Below, piece after piece: positions 1-9,541 of a DNA stretch of 64,000 nt. The translations under genes were made by a program, and so were the position numbers. The notes below the pieces were generated by a model, which saw nothing but the letters and a program-made list of their open reading frames with translations, was not told where the DNA came from and made no database searches. The DNA is from an uncultured Clostridia bacterium. GTDB lineage: Bacteria > Bacillota > Clostridia > Christensenellales > Aristaeellaceae. Location: assembly GCA_945948915.1 (NCBI GenBank), contig CAMFCQ010000004.1, forward strand, positions 1-64,000. The letters are read 5' to 3'. Within the stretch, counting starts at the first letter, position 1. The number at the start of each line of letters is the position of its first letter.

Positions 1-29
1 TCGTCCCTTTTGCGGACGAGGCTTTTTTC
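1..29 (+). promoter_or_regulatory. 3' end of a T-box leader (terminator hairpin) before pheS
   Basis: The first bases form a GTCC/GGAC stem around a CTTTTGC loop, followed by AGGC and a run of six T. This is the usual 3' end of a T-box terminator. The T-box sequence itself lies outside the window. The position directly before pheST suggests a tRNA-Phe-sensing leader, but the specifier cannot be read. Confidence 0.6.
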
Positions 30-57
30 TTTTGAATGAAGGAGGGCTAAATTCAAC

Positions 58-1092
58 ATGGATATGCAAGAACAACTGCGAAGAATCCAGGAAGACGCAC
101 AGGCGCAGCTGGCGCAGATCAGCGAAAAAGCGGGTCTTGACGCGCTGAAGCTCAAGCTGCTGGGCAAGAAGGGCGAGCTGACGCTGCTTCGTCGCTCGAT
201 GGGCCAGCTCCCGGCAGAGGATCGCCCCAAGGCCGGCCAGATGATCAACGATGTGGTTGCTGCGCTGACCGAGAAGATGGACGCGCTGGACGCCCGGCTC
301 AAGCAGCGCGAGCAGGAAAAGAAGCTCGCCCGCGAGGCGATTGACGTGACGGAACCGCGCAAGCACAGGCCCATCGGCATGCAGCACCCGATCTCGCTGG
401 TGCAGGATCAGATGCTCAGCGTGTTCACCAGCATGGGCTTTGATGTCGTGGAAGGCCCGGAGGTTGAGTTCGATCTGTACAACTTCGAGCTGATGAACAT
501 CCCGAAGAACCACCCGGCACGCGATGCGCAGGATACGTTCTATATCGAAGACAACGTCGTGCTGCGCACGCATACCTCTCCGGTTCAGGCGCGCACGATG
601 CTCACCCGCAAGCCGCCGATCCGCATTGTCTGTCCGGGCCGCGTGTACCGCGCGGACGAGGTGGACGCGACGCATTCCCCGGTGTTCCACCAGATGGAGG
701 GTCTGGTCGTCGGCGAGGACGTCACGATGGCCGATCTGAAGGGCACGCTGGACGCGTTCGCGCAGAAGCTCTTCGGCGAGGACATGACCACGCGCTTCCG
801 TCCTTCGTTCTTCCCGTTCACGGAGCCTTCCGCCGAGGTGGACCTCACCTGCGTAAACTGCCACGGCAAGGGCTGCCGCATCTGCAAGGGTACCGGCTGG
901 ATCGAGGTGCTCGGCGCGGGCATGGTCAATCCGAAGGTGCTGGAGATGTGCGGTATTGACAGCAAGAAGTACAGCGGCTTCGCGTTCGGCGTGGGCCTGG
1001 AGCGCATCGCCATGCTGCGCTACGGCATCACGGACATGCGTGCCCTGTTCGAAGGCGACGTGCGTTTCCTGTCCCAGTTCCGCGATGATTAA
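58..1092 (+). CDS. pheS: Phenylalanyl-tRNA synthetase alpha subunit
   Basis: This is the catalytic subunit of the cytoplasmic alpha2-beta2 enzyme that charges tRNA-Phe. It has 344 aa, the normal length. An N-terminal helical arm (about residues 1-90) binds tRNA and precedes the class II core. Motif 2 contains HSPVFHQMEGLV near residue 205 and motif 3 contains FGVGLERIAMLRYGI near 310. A four-cysteine knuckle (CVNCHGKGCRICKG) lies near 264, as in many bacterial PheS. ATG 58 follows GGAGGG by about 12 bases; an in-frame ATG at 64 is possible. It is the first gene of pheST and is probably controlled by the T-box whose tail starts the window. Confidence 0.97.
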   Translation: MDMQEQLRRIQEDAQAQLAQISEKAGLDALKLKLLGKKGELTLLRRSMGQLPAEDRPKAGQMINDVVAALTEKMDALDARLKQREQEKKLAREAIDVTEPRKHRPIGMQHPISLVQDQMLSVFTSMGFDVVEGPEVEFDLYNFELMNIPKNHPARDAQDTFYIEDNVVLRTHTSPVQARTMLTRKPPIRIVCPGRVYRADEVDATHSPVFHQMEGLVVGEDVTMADLKGTLDAFAQKLFGEDMTTRFRPSFFPFTEPSAEVDLTCVNCHGKGCRICKGTGWIEVLGAGMVNPKVLEMCGIDSKKYSGFAFGVGLERIAMLRYGITDMRALFEGDVRFLSQFRDD

Positions 1093-1110
1093 GGGTGGAG
1101 GAAGAATACA

Positions 1111-3504
1111 ATGAAAGTACCGATGCAATGGCTGAAGCAGTATACCGACGTGCCGGTCTCTGCGCAGGCTTTCCAGGATGCGATGATCAATCACGGCACG
1201 GGCGTCGAGGGCCTGGAGGATCAAAATGAGGACGTGCAGAACGTCGTCGTGGGCAAGATCCTGTCCGTGCGCAAGCACGAAAACTCCGACCACATGGTCA
1301 TCTGCTCCATTGATGTGGGCGAGGCGGAGCCGCTGCAGATCGTCACCGGCGCGCCGAATGTGAACGAGGGCGATCTGGTGCCGGTGGCCAAGGTGGGTGC
1401 CGTGCTGCCGGGCGGCATCAAGATCAAGAAGGGCAAGCTGCGCGGCGTGGATTCCTACGGCATGTGCTGCTCCGGACCGGAACTGAACGTGCCGGAATAC
1501 CTGTATCCCTCCGTGGGCGACAAGGGCCTGCTGATCTTCCATGAGGATTACGCGCCGGGCACCGACGTGCGCTCCATCCTGGGCGTGGACGACACGATCG
1601 TCGATTTCGAGATCCTGGCGAACCGCCCGGACTGTCTGAGCGTCTGGGGTGTGGCCCGCGAGGCAGCCGCAACGCTGGGCACCACGTTCAACAAGCCGGA
1701 GATCAAGGTGGACACCGTCCCCGGCAGGATGAGCGACTTCGTGAAGATCGAGGTCAGGGACACCGACCTGTGCCCGCGCTACTGCGCCCGCGTGGTCAAG
1801 AACATCAAGATCGGCCCGTCTCCGATGTGGATGCGCAAGGCCCTGAATGCGGCCGGCGTGCGCGCCATCAACAATATCGTGGACATCACCAACTATGTGA
1901 TGCTGGAGACCGGTCATCCGATGCACGCCTTCGACCTGGCAAAGGTCAAGGAGCAGCACGTGATCGTGCGCCGCGCGTATGAGGGCGAGAAGATCGTCAC
2001 GCTGGACGGCAAGGAGCGCGATCTGACCACCGATATGCTGATGATCGCGGATCAGACCAACGCGACCGGTATTGCCGGCGTCATGGGCGGCGAGGAATCC
2101 GAGATCACCGAGGAGACCACGACGGTCATGTTCGAGATTGCTGCGTTTGACCGCAGCAACATCCGCCTGACCACCCGCGCGCTGGGCATGCGCACCGAGG
2201 CCTCCGGCCGCTTTGAGCGCGGCGTCTGCGCGGCGACCTGCCGCGAGGCGGCGGACCGCGCCTGCCAGCTGGTGAACATGCTGGGCTGCGGCGAGGTCAT
2301 CGACGATGTGTATGACTGCTATCCGAATCCGAAGCCGCAGACCGTGGTGGAGGCCTCCGTGGCGCGCATCAACAGGCGCATCGGCATGGAGATCCCGGGT
2401 GAGGTGATGGCAAAAATCCTGAAGAGCCTGCACATGGACGTGACGCTTGACGGTGACAAGCTGACGGTCGTGGCGCCGGAGTACCGTGAGGACATCGAGG
2501 TAGAAGAGGATCTGTCCGAGGAAGTGCTGCGCATCTACGGCTATGAGCACATCCAGTCCACGCTGCTGCGCGGCGAGACCGCGCCGGGCACCCGCAATGC
2601 GCACATGCTGCTCTCCGACAAGGTCAGCCGCATCCTGGTGGGCATGGGCCTGTACGAGATCCGCAATTTCTCCTTCATCAGCCCGAAGCTGATTGACAAG
2701 CTGAACCTGGCCACGGATGATCCGCGCCGCACGATGCTGCAGCTGACCAACCCGCTGGGCGAGGATACCAGCGTCATGCGTTCCACGCTGGTGCCGTCCA
2801 TGCTGGGCACGGTGTCCCTCAATCAGAGCCGCAACAACGACACCGCGATGCTTTATGAGATCTCTCCTGTCTTTGACATGACGAGCTACAAGCCGGGCGA
2901 GCTGCCGCACGAGCAGCCGACGCTGTGCATCGGCGCGTACGGCCCGGACGTCGATTTCTATCTCGTCCGCGATATCGTGCTGGATCTGCTGGAGCGCTTC
3001 GGTGTTAACTGCGACATCGTGCCGGGCGCGGAGCCGTATCATCATCCGGGCCGCGCAGCGAAGCTGATGACCGGCGGCAAGTGTCTGGCCAATGTTGCCG
3101 AGGTGCATCCGCAGGTGATGGCTGCGTTTGACATCACCAAGCGCACGGTGATCGCCGAGGTCAACCTGGAGCTGCTGGGCGAGCTGCGCACGCCGATGGG
3201 CCATGTGCGCGCGTTGCCGAAGTTCCCGGCTGTGACCCGTGATATCGCGCTGGTCATGGATGAGGCGACGACTGTGGGCAGCATCCTGACGAGCATCCGC
3301 AAGGCGGGCGGCGCGCTGCTGGAGAACGCGGAGATGTTTGACATCTACCGCGGCGCACAACTGGGCGAGGGCAAGAAGTCTGTCGCGTTCTCTCTGGCGT
3401 TCCGCAACGCCGAGCGCACGCTTTCTGACGACGACGTGAATCCGCTGATGAAGAAGATTCTCACCAGCTGCGAGGAGAACAACGGCGCCGTGCTGCGTCT
3501 GTAA
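1111..3504 (+). CDS. pheT: Phenylalanyl-tRNA synthetase beta subunit
   Basis: This is the large non-catalytic subunit, with tRNA recognition and editing roles. Its 797 aa are typical. The order is an N-terminal EMAP-type tRNA-binding domain (about 40-155, with VGKILSVRKHENSDHM), the B3/B4 editing region (about 205-380), the B5 region, a catalytic-like core, and a C-terminal anticodon-binding FDX-ACB domain (about 697-797, beginning HVRALPKFPAVTRDIALVMD). ATG 1111 follows GGAGG with normal spacing, 18 bases after pheS. The two genes are an operon and their products form one complex. Confidence 0.97.
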   Translation: MKVPMQWLKQYTDVPVSAQAFQDAMINHGTGVEGLEDQNEDVQNVVVGKILSVRKHENSDHMVICSIDVGEAEPLQIVTGAPNVNEGDLVPVAKVGAVLPGGIKIKKGKLRGVDSYGMCCSGPELNVPEYLYPSVGDKGLLIFHEDYAPGTDVRSILGVDDTIVDFEILANRPDCLSVWGVAREAAATLGTTFNKPEIKVDTVPGRMSDFVKIEVRDTDLCPRYCARVVKNIKIGPSPMWMRKALNAAGVRAINNIVDITNYVMLETGHPMHAFDLAKVKEQHVIVRRAYEGEKIVTLDGKERDLTTDMLMIADQTNATGIAGVMGGEESEITEETTTVMFEIAAFDRSNIRLTTRALGMRTEASGRFERGVCAATCREAADRACQLVNMLGCGEVIDDVYDCYPNPKPQTVVEASVARINRRIGMEIPGEVMAKILKSLHMDVTLDGDKLTVVAPEYREDIEVEEDLSEEVLRIYGYEHIQSTLLRGETAPGTRNAHMLLSDKVSRILVGMGLYEIRNFSFISPKLIDKLNLATDDPRRTMLQLTNPLGEDTSVMRSTLVPSMLGTVSLNQSRNNDTAMLYEISPVFDMTSYKPGELPHEQPTLCIGAYGPDVDFYLVRDIVLDLLERFGVNCDIVPGAEPYHHPGRAAKLMTGGKCLANVAEVHPQVMAAFDITKRTVIAEVNLELLGELRTPMGHVRALPKFPAVTRDIALVMDEATTVGSILTSIRKAGGALLENAEMFDIYRGAQLGEGKKSVAFSLAFRNAERTLSDDDVNPLMKKILTSCEENNGAVLRL

Positions 3505-3532
3505 TCAAAATGCGAAAAAGGGGCGATTGGTT

Positions 3533-4399
3533 ATGTTGGATGAGCGGATTTCCGCAAAGACAAAGCGTTTCGCGGTGCTTGGAGAGTCGCTTGGGCATAC
3601 CTGGTCGCCCCAGATTCACAATTCTCTATTTGCTGTGGCGGGGATCGATGCGGTTTATCTGCCCATCACCGTACCCAGGGACAAGCTGCCTTCCGCTGTA
3701 GACGTGCTGCGCAGCTGCTTTGCCGGTTTTAATGTCACCATCCCGTACAAGGAGCAGATCATTCCGCTGCTGGACGAGGTGGACGATGCGGTTCGCGCAT
3801 GCGGCGCGGTCAACACGGTGGAGAACCGCGGCGGTCGCCTGATCGGCCACATCACGGACGGACTGGGCATGCTGCGAGCCATTGAAGAGGGCGGCGTGAA
3901 TACGCGGGATATCGATGTGCTGATACTGGGCGGAGGCGGCGCAGCGCGCGTGGCGGGCTATGAGTTCCTGACGCGTGGGTGCCGCGTGACATTTGCGGTA
4001 CGCAGCGTTGAAAAGGGCCAGGCGCTTGCCCGGTCGCTGGCGGACACGCAGCGCGATGGCATGACGCGCCTGAACGTGTACCCGCTCGACGGCGTTCCCG
4101 GCGCTTATGATCTGCTGGTGAACTGTACGCCGGTTGGCATGTATCCCAATGTTTGCGAGCGCCAGGTCGACATCGAGGTCATCGCGCGGTGTCGGGCGGT
4201 CTTCGATGCGGTATATAATCCGCGCGTCACCGAGCTGCTCGATGTCGCCGGCACACTGCATATTCCGTGCATTGAAGGCCTGGGCATGCTGTTTTATCAG
4301 GCCGTGGAAGCGGAGCGGTTCTGGTTTGGCTCAGAAGACTTCTTGCCTGAGCGCGTGCAGCAGCAGATCTATCTGGAGCTCCTGGCGCAGATGGCGTAA
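3533..4399 (+). CDS. aroE: Shikimate dehydrogenase
   Basis: This enzyme reduces 3-dehydroshikimate to shikimate with NADPH in aromatic amino acid synthesis. It has 288 aa from ATG 3533, which follows AAGGGG; a TTG six bases upstream is less likely. Visible family motifs are the substrate loop GESLGHTWSP, NVTIPYKEQ with the catalytic lysine, GAVNTV, the nucleotide-binding loop LGGGGAARVAGYE, NCTPVGMYPN and GLGMLFYQAVEAERFW. Two small deviations are visible: Thr replaces the first substrate-binding Ser (HTWSP for HSxSP), and the usual NTDG reads ITDG, keeping the catalytic Asp. It lies 28 bases after pheT and may be cotranscribed. The kinase aroK is at 37.9 kb. Confidence 0.9.
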   Translation: MLDERISAKTKRFAVLGESLGHTWSPQIHNSLFAVAGIDAVYLPITVPRDKLPSAVDVLRSCFAGFNVTIPYKEQIIPLLDEVDDAVRACGAVNTVENRGGRLIGHITDGLGMLRAIEEGGVNTRDIDVLILGGGGAARVAGYEFLTRGCRVTFAVRSVEKGQALARSLADTQRDGMTRLNVYPLDGVPGAYDLLVNCTPVGMYPNVCERQVDIEVIARCRAVFDAVYNPRVTELLDVAGTLHIPCIEGLGMLFYQAVEAERFWFGSEDFLPERVQQQIYLELLAQMA

Positions 4400-4437
4400 C
4401 GCACCGCGCACACAACGATACAAGAGGGGAGTCAATC

Positions 4438-5160
4438 ATGAGGAAATGGCCCGTGATCGGGATTTCTGCCTCGCGCAGCGAGGAACAGCGTCGGCTGTCT
4501 TTGTCTGAAACCTATTTGAATGCGGTCAACCGCGCGGGCGGAATGCCGTTGGTGTTTCCCTCGTCCATCACGGACGAGGACGCCATCGACGAGATGCTCG
4601 ATCTTGTTGACGGCGTGCTGCTGTCCGGCGGCATCGATGTTCACCCGCGCAACTTTGGCGAGGAGATTATGCCCGGATGCGGCGCGATCGATGAGACGCG
4701 CGACGCGTTTGAACTGACGCTGACGCGCAGGGCGATTGAGCGCGGCATGCCGGTACTCGGCATCTGCCGCGGCATTCAGGTGCTGGCCATCGCGCTGGGC
4801 GGCACCATTTTTCAGGACATTGAAAGCCAGCTGGGGATTTCTAACTCGGAGCATCGGCATGAGCCGATAGAGGATTACAAGCATGCGGTGCGCTTCAAGG
4901 AGGGCAGCCTGTTTGAGCGCATCACCGGCACGACGCTGATGCTGACCAACAGCATGCATCACCAGTCGGTCAAGGATGCGGGAGACAAGCTCATCATCGA
5001 GGGCATCACGATGGACGGCATCATCGAGGCGGTCAGCATGGCAGGCAACGAGGCGGTGCTTGGCGTGCAGTTTCATCCGGAATGCCTGGAGAGCTTCAGC
5101 GATCCTGCCGCAAGGATATTTACCTATTTTGTCGGAAAAGCGGCAGAATACAAGGCATAA
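4438..5160 (+). CDS. Class I glutamine amidotransferase-like hydrolase (peptidase C26 / PuuD-like)
   Basis: A 240-aa single-domain protein of the gamma-glutamyl-gamma-aminobutyrate hydrolase-like family. The triad is complete: nucleophile Cys110 in LGICRGIQVL, and His213 and Glu215 in VQFHPECLE. The oxyanion loop GVLLSGGIDVHP is near 59-70. Family members remove gamma-linked glutamate from small amines, as PuuD does in putrescine breakdown. No putrescine genes are nearby, so the substrate is unknown. ATG 4438 follows AGGGGAG. It sits 38 bases after aroE and is closed by a terminator at 5172. Confidence 0.88.
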   Translation: MRKWPVIGISASRSEEQRRLSLSETYLNAVNRAGGMPLVFPSSITDEDAIDEMLDLVDGVLLSGGIDVHPRNFGEEIMPGCGAIDETRDAFELTLTRRAIERGMPVLGICRGIQVLAIALGGTIFQDIESQLGISNSEHRHEPIEDYKHAVRFKEGSLFERITGTTLMLTNSMHHQSVKDAGDKLIIEGITMDGIIEAVSMAGNEAVLGVQFHPECLESFSDPAARIFTYFVGKAAEYKA

Positions 5161-5171
5161 TCAGGAAGCAT

Positions 5172-5204
5172 GCGTCTGCTCCGCAAGGGGCAGGCGCTTT
5201 TGCA
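5172..5204 (+). terminator. Rho-independent terminator after the aroE/amidotransferase unit
   Basis: GCGTCTGCTCC and GGGGCAGGCGC pair (with G-U pairs) around a GCAA loop and are followed by TTTT. It lies 11 bases after the amidotransferase stop. Confidence 0.7.
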
Positions 5205-5260
5205 TGTCCGGCAGGGAAAACAGGCAAAATGCGCCGCATTTTCGTATTGTTTCCCTGAGG

Positions 5261-5289
5261 TTGAACTGCCACAAGGTTTTTGTTATAAT
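5261..5289 (+). promoter_or_regulatory. Sigma-A promoter for the SpoIID-like gene
   Basis: TTGAAC at 5261 and TATAAT at 5284 are separated by 17 bases. The start codon is 37 bases after the -10 box. A vegetative promoter suggests the protein is not made only during sporulation. Confidence 0.8.
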
Positions 5290-5325
5290 GGACACAGAAT
5301 TTCAAGGACAGGAGGCCGCAGACTG

Positions 5326-7071
5326 ATGAAGCGACCGATTCGACATATGGTGATATGGATGCTGCTCGCCGTGCTGCTGGTTTCGTTCCCGGGCGTTCAG
5401 GCGGATGCGCAGATCGAGCCGACCGTTCGCGTGTGGCTGAGACGGCTGAAGGCGGAAGATTCTCTGCGCATTGCCGTGCAGGGCAGCTATATGCTGGCGG
5501 ACGGCAGCATGACGTTCTCGGACGGCGCTCAGATGACGGTGGTGCTGCGCGGCAATCAGCTGGTGCTGCACACAGGTCAGATGGCCGTCGTCATGGGACC
5601 GGAGATGAAGCTGGTTCGCTGCGGGGACGAAGCGTCCAGCGCACTGCGCCTCAATGACAGCGACGGGCTGTACGAGGGCGATCTGGCACTGGACATTCGC
5701 GATGGTGTGATTCGTCCGATTCTGCACATCTACATCGAAGACTACCTCCTGGGCGTCGTTCCGTATGAGATGGGGGATTCCTTTCCGCTGGAGGCACTCA
5801 AGGCGCAGGCCATCGCGGCGCGCACCTATGCGCTGCAAAGAAGCGGCAGTTCAGGCGATTACGACGTGGAGGACACGACAAACGATCAGGCCTATAAAGG
5901 CAGGTCATCGTCCCATCCGCTGTCCGAGCAGGCGGTTCGCGAGACGGAGGGACTCTGCGGCACCTACAAGGGCAAGCTCGCGGACTGCTATTATTCTGCC
6001 AGCAACGGCGGCCAGACGGAGCTGGGTCAGCACGTCTGGCCCACGGACGACCAGGACGCGTACGGCTACATGGATATGCGGGACGACCCGTACGATCTGG
6101 AAAACGACGCAAGCGTCGTCAAGCGGTTCACACTGAAGAAGAAGCCAGGAGAAAGCGGCGTGGGTACGGCGCTGCACAGTGCGCTGGTTGCGGCGATGGA
6201 GGAGCAGCTTGCCGCACTGGGGGTGGAGGCGGACGACAGCCTGATTCGCTTTGATGAAATTGTGCGTGTGGAGACAGCAGCGCCGAAGTTTGACGAGCCG
6301 TCCAGGCTGATGACGCAGCTTCGGTTTGAAGTGAAGATATCCGTGCGGGAGTACACGTTCCGTGATGATTCTGCGAAGGATACAGCAATGCAGGCGCTTT
6401 ATGCGGCCGAGCCTGACGCCGACGCGACGCCGAGTCCGACGCCTGCACCGACGGCGACACCCGCGTATTCGCCGTACAGGAAGATCAAGGACACGCTGAC
6501 GGTGACGCTTCCGATTTTCACAGACGCGGAAAAGGCGATGGGGCTGAGCATCAACGTCTATCAGAACGAACTGATTACGGTCTATGATATCGGCTCGGCG
6601 TTCATGTTTGAGTCGCGGCGGTTTGGTCATGGCGTGGGTATGTCCCAGCGCGGCGCGCAGCAGATGGCCGCCCAATACGGCATGACCTGCCAGCAGATTC
6701 TCGCGTTCTACTATCCCGGGCTGACCGTGATGAAGGCGAATGTGCAGAGAAACCCGCTTCCGACGGTGGACGCGCAGATGATGGCGACGCCTGCGCCGAC
6801 GCCCAGTCCTACGCCCAGACCGACGCTGATGCCGGTAACCGCTGACAAGCTGCCCAAGGGCGCGTATGTGGCGGTGGTCAGCAACATCAGCGAGGACTCG
6901 TCCCTGAACCTGCGCCAGTCACCCAGCCTGTCCTCCGATGTCCTGCGCAGGCTGTACAAGGATCAGAAGCTGATCGTCCTCAAGACGAGCAAGGACGGCT
7001 GGTCGCATGTTAAAACAGATGTTGTGGAGGGATATGTTCGCAGCGAATACCTCCAGACGGCGGAAGAGTGA
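5326..7071 (+). CDS. SpoIID/LytB-domain protein with C-terminal SH3b domain
   Basis: A secreted protein of 581 aa from ATG 5326, preceded by AGGAGG. The N-terminal hydrophobic segment (about residues 6-27) is a signal peptide or anchor. The SpoIID domain follows, with the conserved acidic stretch VVPYEMGDSFPLEALKAQ (likely catalytic Glu near 148) and a later FGHGVGMSQRGAQQMA segment. SpoIID is a lytic transglycosylase that strips peptidoglycan during engulfment; LytB-like relatives act on walls of growing cells. This protein is much longer than Bacillus SpoIID (about 340 aa), because two Thr/Pro-rich linkers (about 365-385 and 485-505) and an SH3b wall-binding domain (about 512-580) are added. 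It stands alone behind a sigma-A promoter, so a vegetative wall role is as likely as a sporulation one. Confidence 0.88.
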   Translation: MKRPIRHMVIWMLLAVLLVSFPGVQADAQIEPTVRVWLRRLKAEDSLRIAVQGSYMLADGSMTFSDGAQMTVVLRGNQLVLHTGQMAVVMGPEMKLVRCGDEASSALRLNDSDGLYEGDLALDIRDGVIRPILHIYIEDYLLGVVPYEMGDSFPLEALKAQAIAARTYALQRSGSSGDYDVEDTTNDQAYKGRSSSHPLSEQAVRETEGLCGTYKGKLADCYYSASNGGQTELGQHVWPTDDQDAYGYMDMRDDPYDLENDASVVKRFTLKKKPGESGVGTALHSALVAAMEEQLAALGVEADDSLIRFDEIVRVETAAPKFDEPSRLMTQLRFEVKISVREYTFRDDSAKDTAMQALYAAEPDADATPSPTPAPTATPAYSPYRKIKDTLTVTLPIFTDAEKAMGLSINVYQNELITVYDIGSAFMFESRRFGHGVGMSQRGAQQMAAQYGMTCQQILAFYYPGLTVMKANVQRNPLPTVDAQMMATPAPTPSPTPRPTLMPVTADKLPKGAYVAVVSNISEDSSLNLRQSPSLSSDVLRRLYKDQKLIVLKTSKDGWSHVKTDVVEGYVRSEYLQTAEE

Positions 7072-7183
7072 CAAAGACTGACAGGATGCTGTCAGATTGC
7101 AGCAGGAATGGCCGGACGAACGGCACGTTTTAGGTAAATTATTCACAAATTGCTTTTTATTCCTAAAAACAATGGGGAAAGAC

Positions 7184-7212
7184 TTGAAAACCATCCAGAT
7201 TTTGAGTACAAT
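7184..7212 (+). promoter_or_regulatory. Sigma-A promoter for gap
   Basis: TTGAAA at 7184 and TACAAT at 7207 have a 17-base spacer. The leader before the gap start is about 50 bases and holds no obvious operator. Confidence 0.8.
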
Positions 7213-7271
7213 ATAGTAGGGAATGACCCATGACTATACTATTGGCAAACAGAATTAGGAGGAGATTTCCA

Positions 7272-8324
7272 ATGGTTAAGGTTGCGATTAATGGTTTCGG
7301 TCGTATCGGCCGTCTGGCTTTCCGTCAGATGTTTGACGCTGAGGGCTATGAGGTTGTTGCGATCAACGATCTGACCAGCCCGAAGATGCTGGCTCACCTG
7401 CTCAAGTATGATACCGCTCAGGGTCCGTACGTCCACAAGGATACCGTTTCCTACAAGGAGCCGGTGTTCGAAGAGGATGGCAAGACCGTGAAGGTTCCGG
7501 GCTCCATCACCGTGTGCGGCAAGGAGATCACCATCTATGCGAAGCCGAAGGCGAACGAGCTGCCGTGGGGCGAGCTGGATGTTGACGTTGTGCTCGAGTG
7601 CACCGGCTTCTATACCAGCAAGGCCAAGGCCCAGGCTCACCTCGATGCCGGCGCCAAGAAGGTCGTCATCTCCGCTCCGGCCGGCAACGACCTGCCGACC
7701 ATCGTGTTCTCCGTCAACGAGAACAAGCTGACCGCTGAGGACAAGATCATCTCCGCGGCTTCCTGCACCACCAACTGCCTGGCCCCGATGGCGAAGGCTC
7801 TGAACGACAAGTATCCGATCCAGTCCGGCATCATGACCACCGTGCATGCGTACACCGGCGATCAGATGATCCTCGACGGCCCGCATCGCAAGGGCGATCT
7901 GCGCCGTGCCCGCGCTGGCGCGCAGAACATCGTTCCGAACAGCACCGGCGCTGCGAAGGCGATCGGCCTGGTTATCCCGGAGCTCAACGGCAAGCTGATC
8001 GGCTCTGCTCAGCGCGTTCCGGTCCCGACCGGCTCCACCACCATCCTCGTGGCGGTTGTCAAGGGCAAGGATGTCACCGTTGATTCCATCAACGAGGCGA
8101 TGAAGGCTAAGGCCTCTGCGTCCTTCGGCTACAACACCGATGCGATCGTCTCTTCTGACGTCATCGGCATGACCTATGGCTCTCTGTTCGACGCGACCCA
8201 GACCATGGTCACCAAGATCGACGACGAGACCGCGCAGGTTCAGGTTGTGTCCTGGTACGACAACGAGAACAGCTACACCTCTCAGATGGTCCGCACCATC
8301 AAGTACTTCGCGGAGCTCGGCTAA
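7272..8324 (+). CDS. gap: Glyceraldehyde-3-phosphate dehydrogenase, type I
   Basis: Glycolytic enzyme that oxidises glyceraldehyde 3-phosphate to 1,3-bisphosphoglycerate with NAD. It has 350 aa from ATG 7272, which follows AGGAGGAG; an earlier in-frame ATG at 7230 lacks a good ribosome site and would add 14 unusual residues. Visible features are the NAD-binding loop [13 protein letters not shown], the active-site [12 protein letters not shown] with nucleophile Cys165, [18 protein letters not shown], and the C-terminal [13 protein letters not shown]. Codon choice is very even, with third-position C favoured, as in highly expressed genes. It is a single-gene unit with its own promoter and terminator; no other glycolytic gene is adjacent. 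Confidence 0.97.
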   Translation: MVKVAINGFGRIGRLAFRQMFDAEGYEVVAINDLTSPKMLAHLLKYDTAQGPYVHKDTVSYKEPVFEEDGKTVKVPGSITVCGKEITIYAKPKANELPWGELDVDVVLECTGFYTSKAKAQAHLDAGAKKVVISAPAGNDLPTIVFSVNENKLTAEDKIISAASCTTNCLAPMAKALNDKYPIQSGIMTTVHAYTGDQMILDGPHRKGDLRRARAGAQNIVPNSTGAAKAIGLVIPELNGKLIGSAQRVPVPTGSTTILVAVVKGKDVTVDSINEAMKAKASASFGYNTDAIVSSDVIGMTYGSLFDATQTMVTKIDDETAQVQVVSWYDNENSYTSQMVRTIKYFAELG

Positions 8325-8394
8325 TTCATCGGCTTTGCGAGGTCAGGCGCTGTGCTGATCCTTGCGTACACTGAAAATGTCGTTTGACTTTTCG

Positions 8395-8432
8395 CCTTCT
8401 TTCTTCCTAAAAGGGAGAAAGAAGGTTTTTTT
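8395..8432 (+). terminator. Rho-independent terminator of gap
   Basis: CCTTCTTTCTTCC pairs with GGGAGAAAGAAGG around TAAAA, followed by seven T. Confidence 0.9.
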
Positions 8433-8485
8433 GTTTGCCCTGAAAGGTGTAAAGCAGTTTTTCGCTAGGCATTTGGGGCAGAATA

Positions 8486-8494
8486 TGCTATAAT
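8486..8494 (+). promoter_or_regulatory. Extended -10 promoter for the glycosyltransferase gene
   Basis: TGCTATAAT is a perfect extended -10 element about 54 bases before the start codon. No good -35 box is seen at 17 bases, which is usual for this promoter type. Confidence 0.6.
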
Positions 8495-8547
8495 GAATTG
8501 CTATGTCAACTGAATTTGCAAATGCCGTTTTACAGGAGTGTATCAAG

Positions 8548-9522
8548 ATGAAAGATCAAGTGGCCGTGCTGATCCCCTGCTACAATGAGAGCAAGACGAT
8601 AGAAAAGGTTGTCAGGGATTTCCGTCGTGCGCTGCCCAGCGCTGCAATCTATGTATACGACAACAACTCATCTGATGGAACGGCGGAGATTGCGGCGCAG
8701 GCCGGCGCAATTGTGCGCAGGGAGCGCATGCAGGGCAAAGGCAACGTGATCCGCCGCATGTTCCGCGAAATCGATGCGGACTGCTATGTGATGGTGGACG
8801 GCGACGACACCTATCCGGCGGAGAATGCGCCGGAGCTGGTCCGCATGGTGCTTGAGGAGCAGGCGGACATGGTGGTTGGAGACCGCTTGTCCAGCACATA
8901 TTTCACGGAGAATAAGCGTCCGTTCCACAATGTCGGCAACAGCCTGGTTCGTGCGAGCATCAATATGCTCTTCAGAAGCGAAATCAAGGACATCATGACC
9001 GGGTACCGCGCCTTCAGCTATGCCTTTGTCAAGACGTACCCGGTGCTCTCCAGAGGGTTTGAGATTGAGACAGACATGAGCATCCATGCGATCAACCGCA
9101 ATATGCTGGTGCGCAACGTCATCATCGACTACCGTGATCGTCCGGACGGCAGCGTATCCAAGCTGAACACGTACTCTGACGGCGCGAAGGTGCTTCTGAC
9201 GATTGCGCGCCTGTTCAAGAATTATCGCCCGTTTGCATTCTTCAGCGCCATCGCTCTTGTGCTGTCGCTGCTCTCTGCGGGCTTTATGATCCCGGTGATG
9301 TCCGAGTTTTTTGCGACCGGTCTGGTGCCGCGTTTCCCGACGCTGATTGTCTGTACAGTGACGCTGCTGGCAGCACTGCTGTTGTTTATCTCGGGCCTGA
9401 TTCTCTCGACGCTGCAGGAAAAGGACAAGCGCGATTTTGAATTCCAGCTTCAGCTGGTCAGCGATCAGTACCGCAGGCTTTGCGAGCAGGAAGCCGGGCA
9501 GCCGATGTCTTCCGCTTCTTAA
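8548..9522 (+). CDS. Family 2 glycosyltransferase with two C-terminal membrane segments
   Basis: A 324-aa GT-A fold enzyme. The N-terminal domain (about 1-215) shows AVLIPCYNES, the nucleotide-sugar motif YDNNSSDGTAE and the metal-binding motif VDGDDTYPAE. It ends in GYRAFSYAFVKTYPVLSRGFE, typical of dolichol/undecaprenyl-phosphate sugar synthases. Two hydrophobic helices follow (about 230-258 and 268-292), so it acts at the inner face of the membrane. It probably moves a sugar from a nucleotide donor to a lipid carrier for envelope glycans; the sugar cannot be told. ATG 8548 follows AGGAGTG and is preferred over the upstream ATG at 8503, which has no ribosome site. It has its own promoter and no glycan genes beside it. 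Confidence 0.85.
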   Translation: MKDQVAVLIPCYNESKTIEKVVRDFRRALPSAAIYVYDNNSSDGTAEIAAQAGAIVRRERMQGKGNVIRRMFREIDADCYVMVDGDDTYPAENAPELVRMVLEEQADMVVGDRLSSTYFTENKRPFHNVGNSLVRASINMLFRSEIKDIMTGYRAFSYAFVKTYPVLSRGFEIETDMSIHAINRNMLVRNVIIDYRDRPDGSVSKLNTYSDGAKVLLTIARLFKNYRPFAFFSAIALVLSLLSAGFMIPVMSEFFATGLVPRFPTLIVCTVTLLAALLLFISGLILSTLQEKDKRDFEFQLQLVSDQYRRLCEQEAGQPMSSAS

Positions 9523-9541
9523 AGGAAAAAGGGGAGGGCAG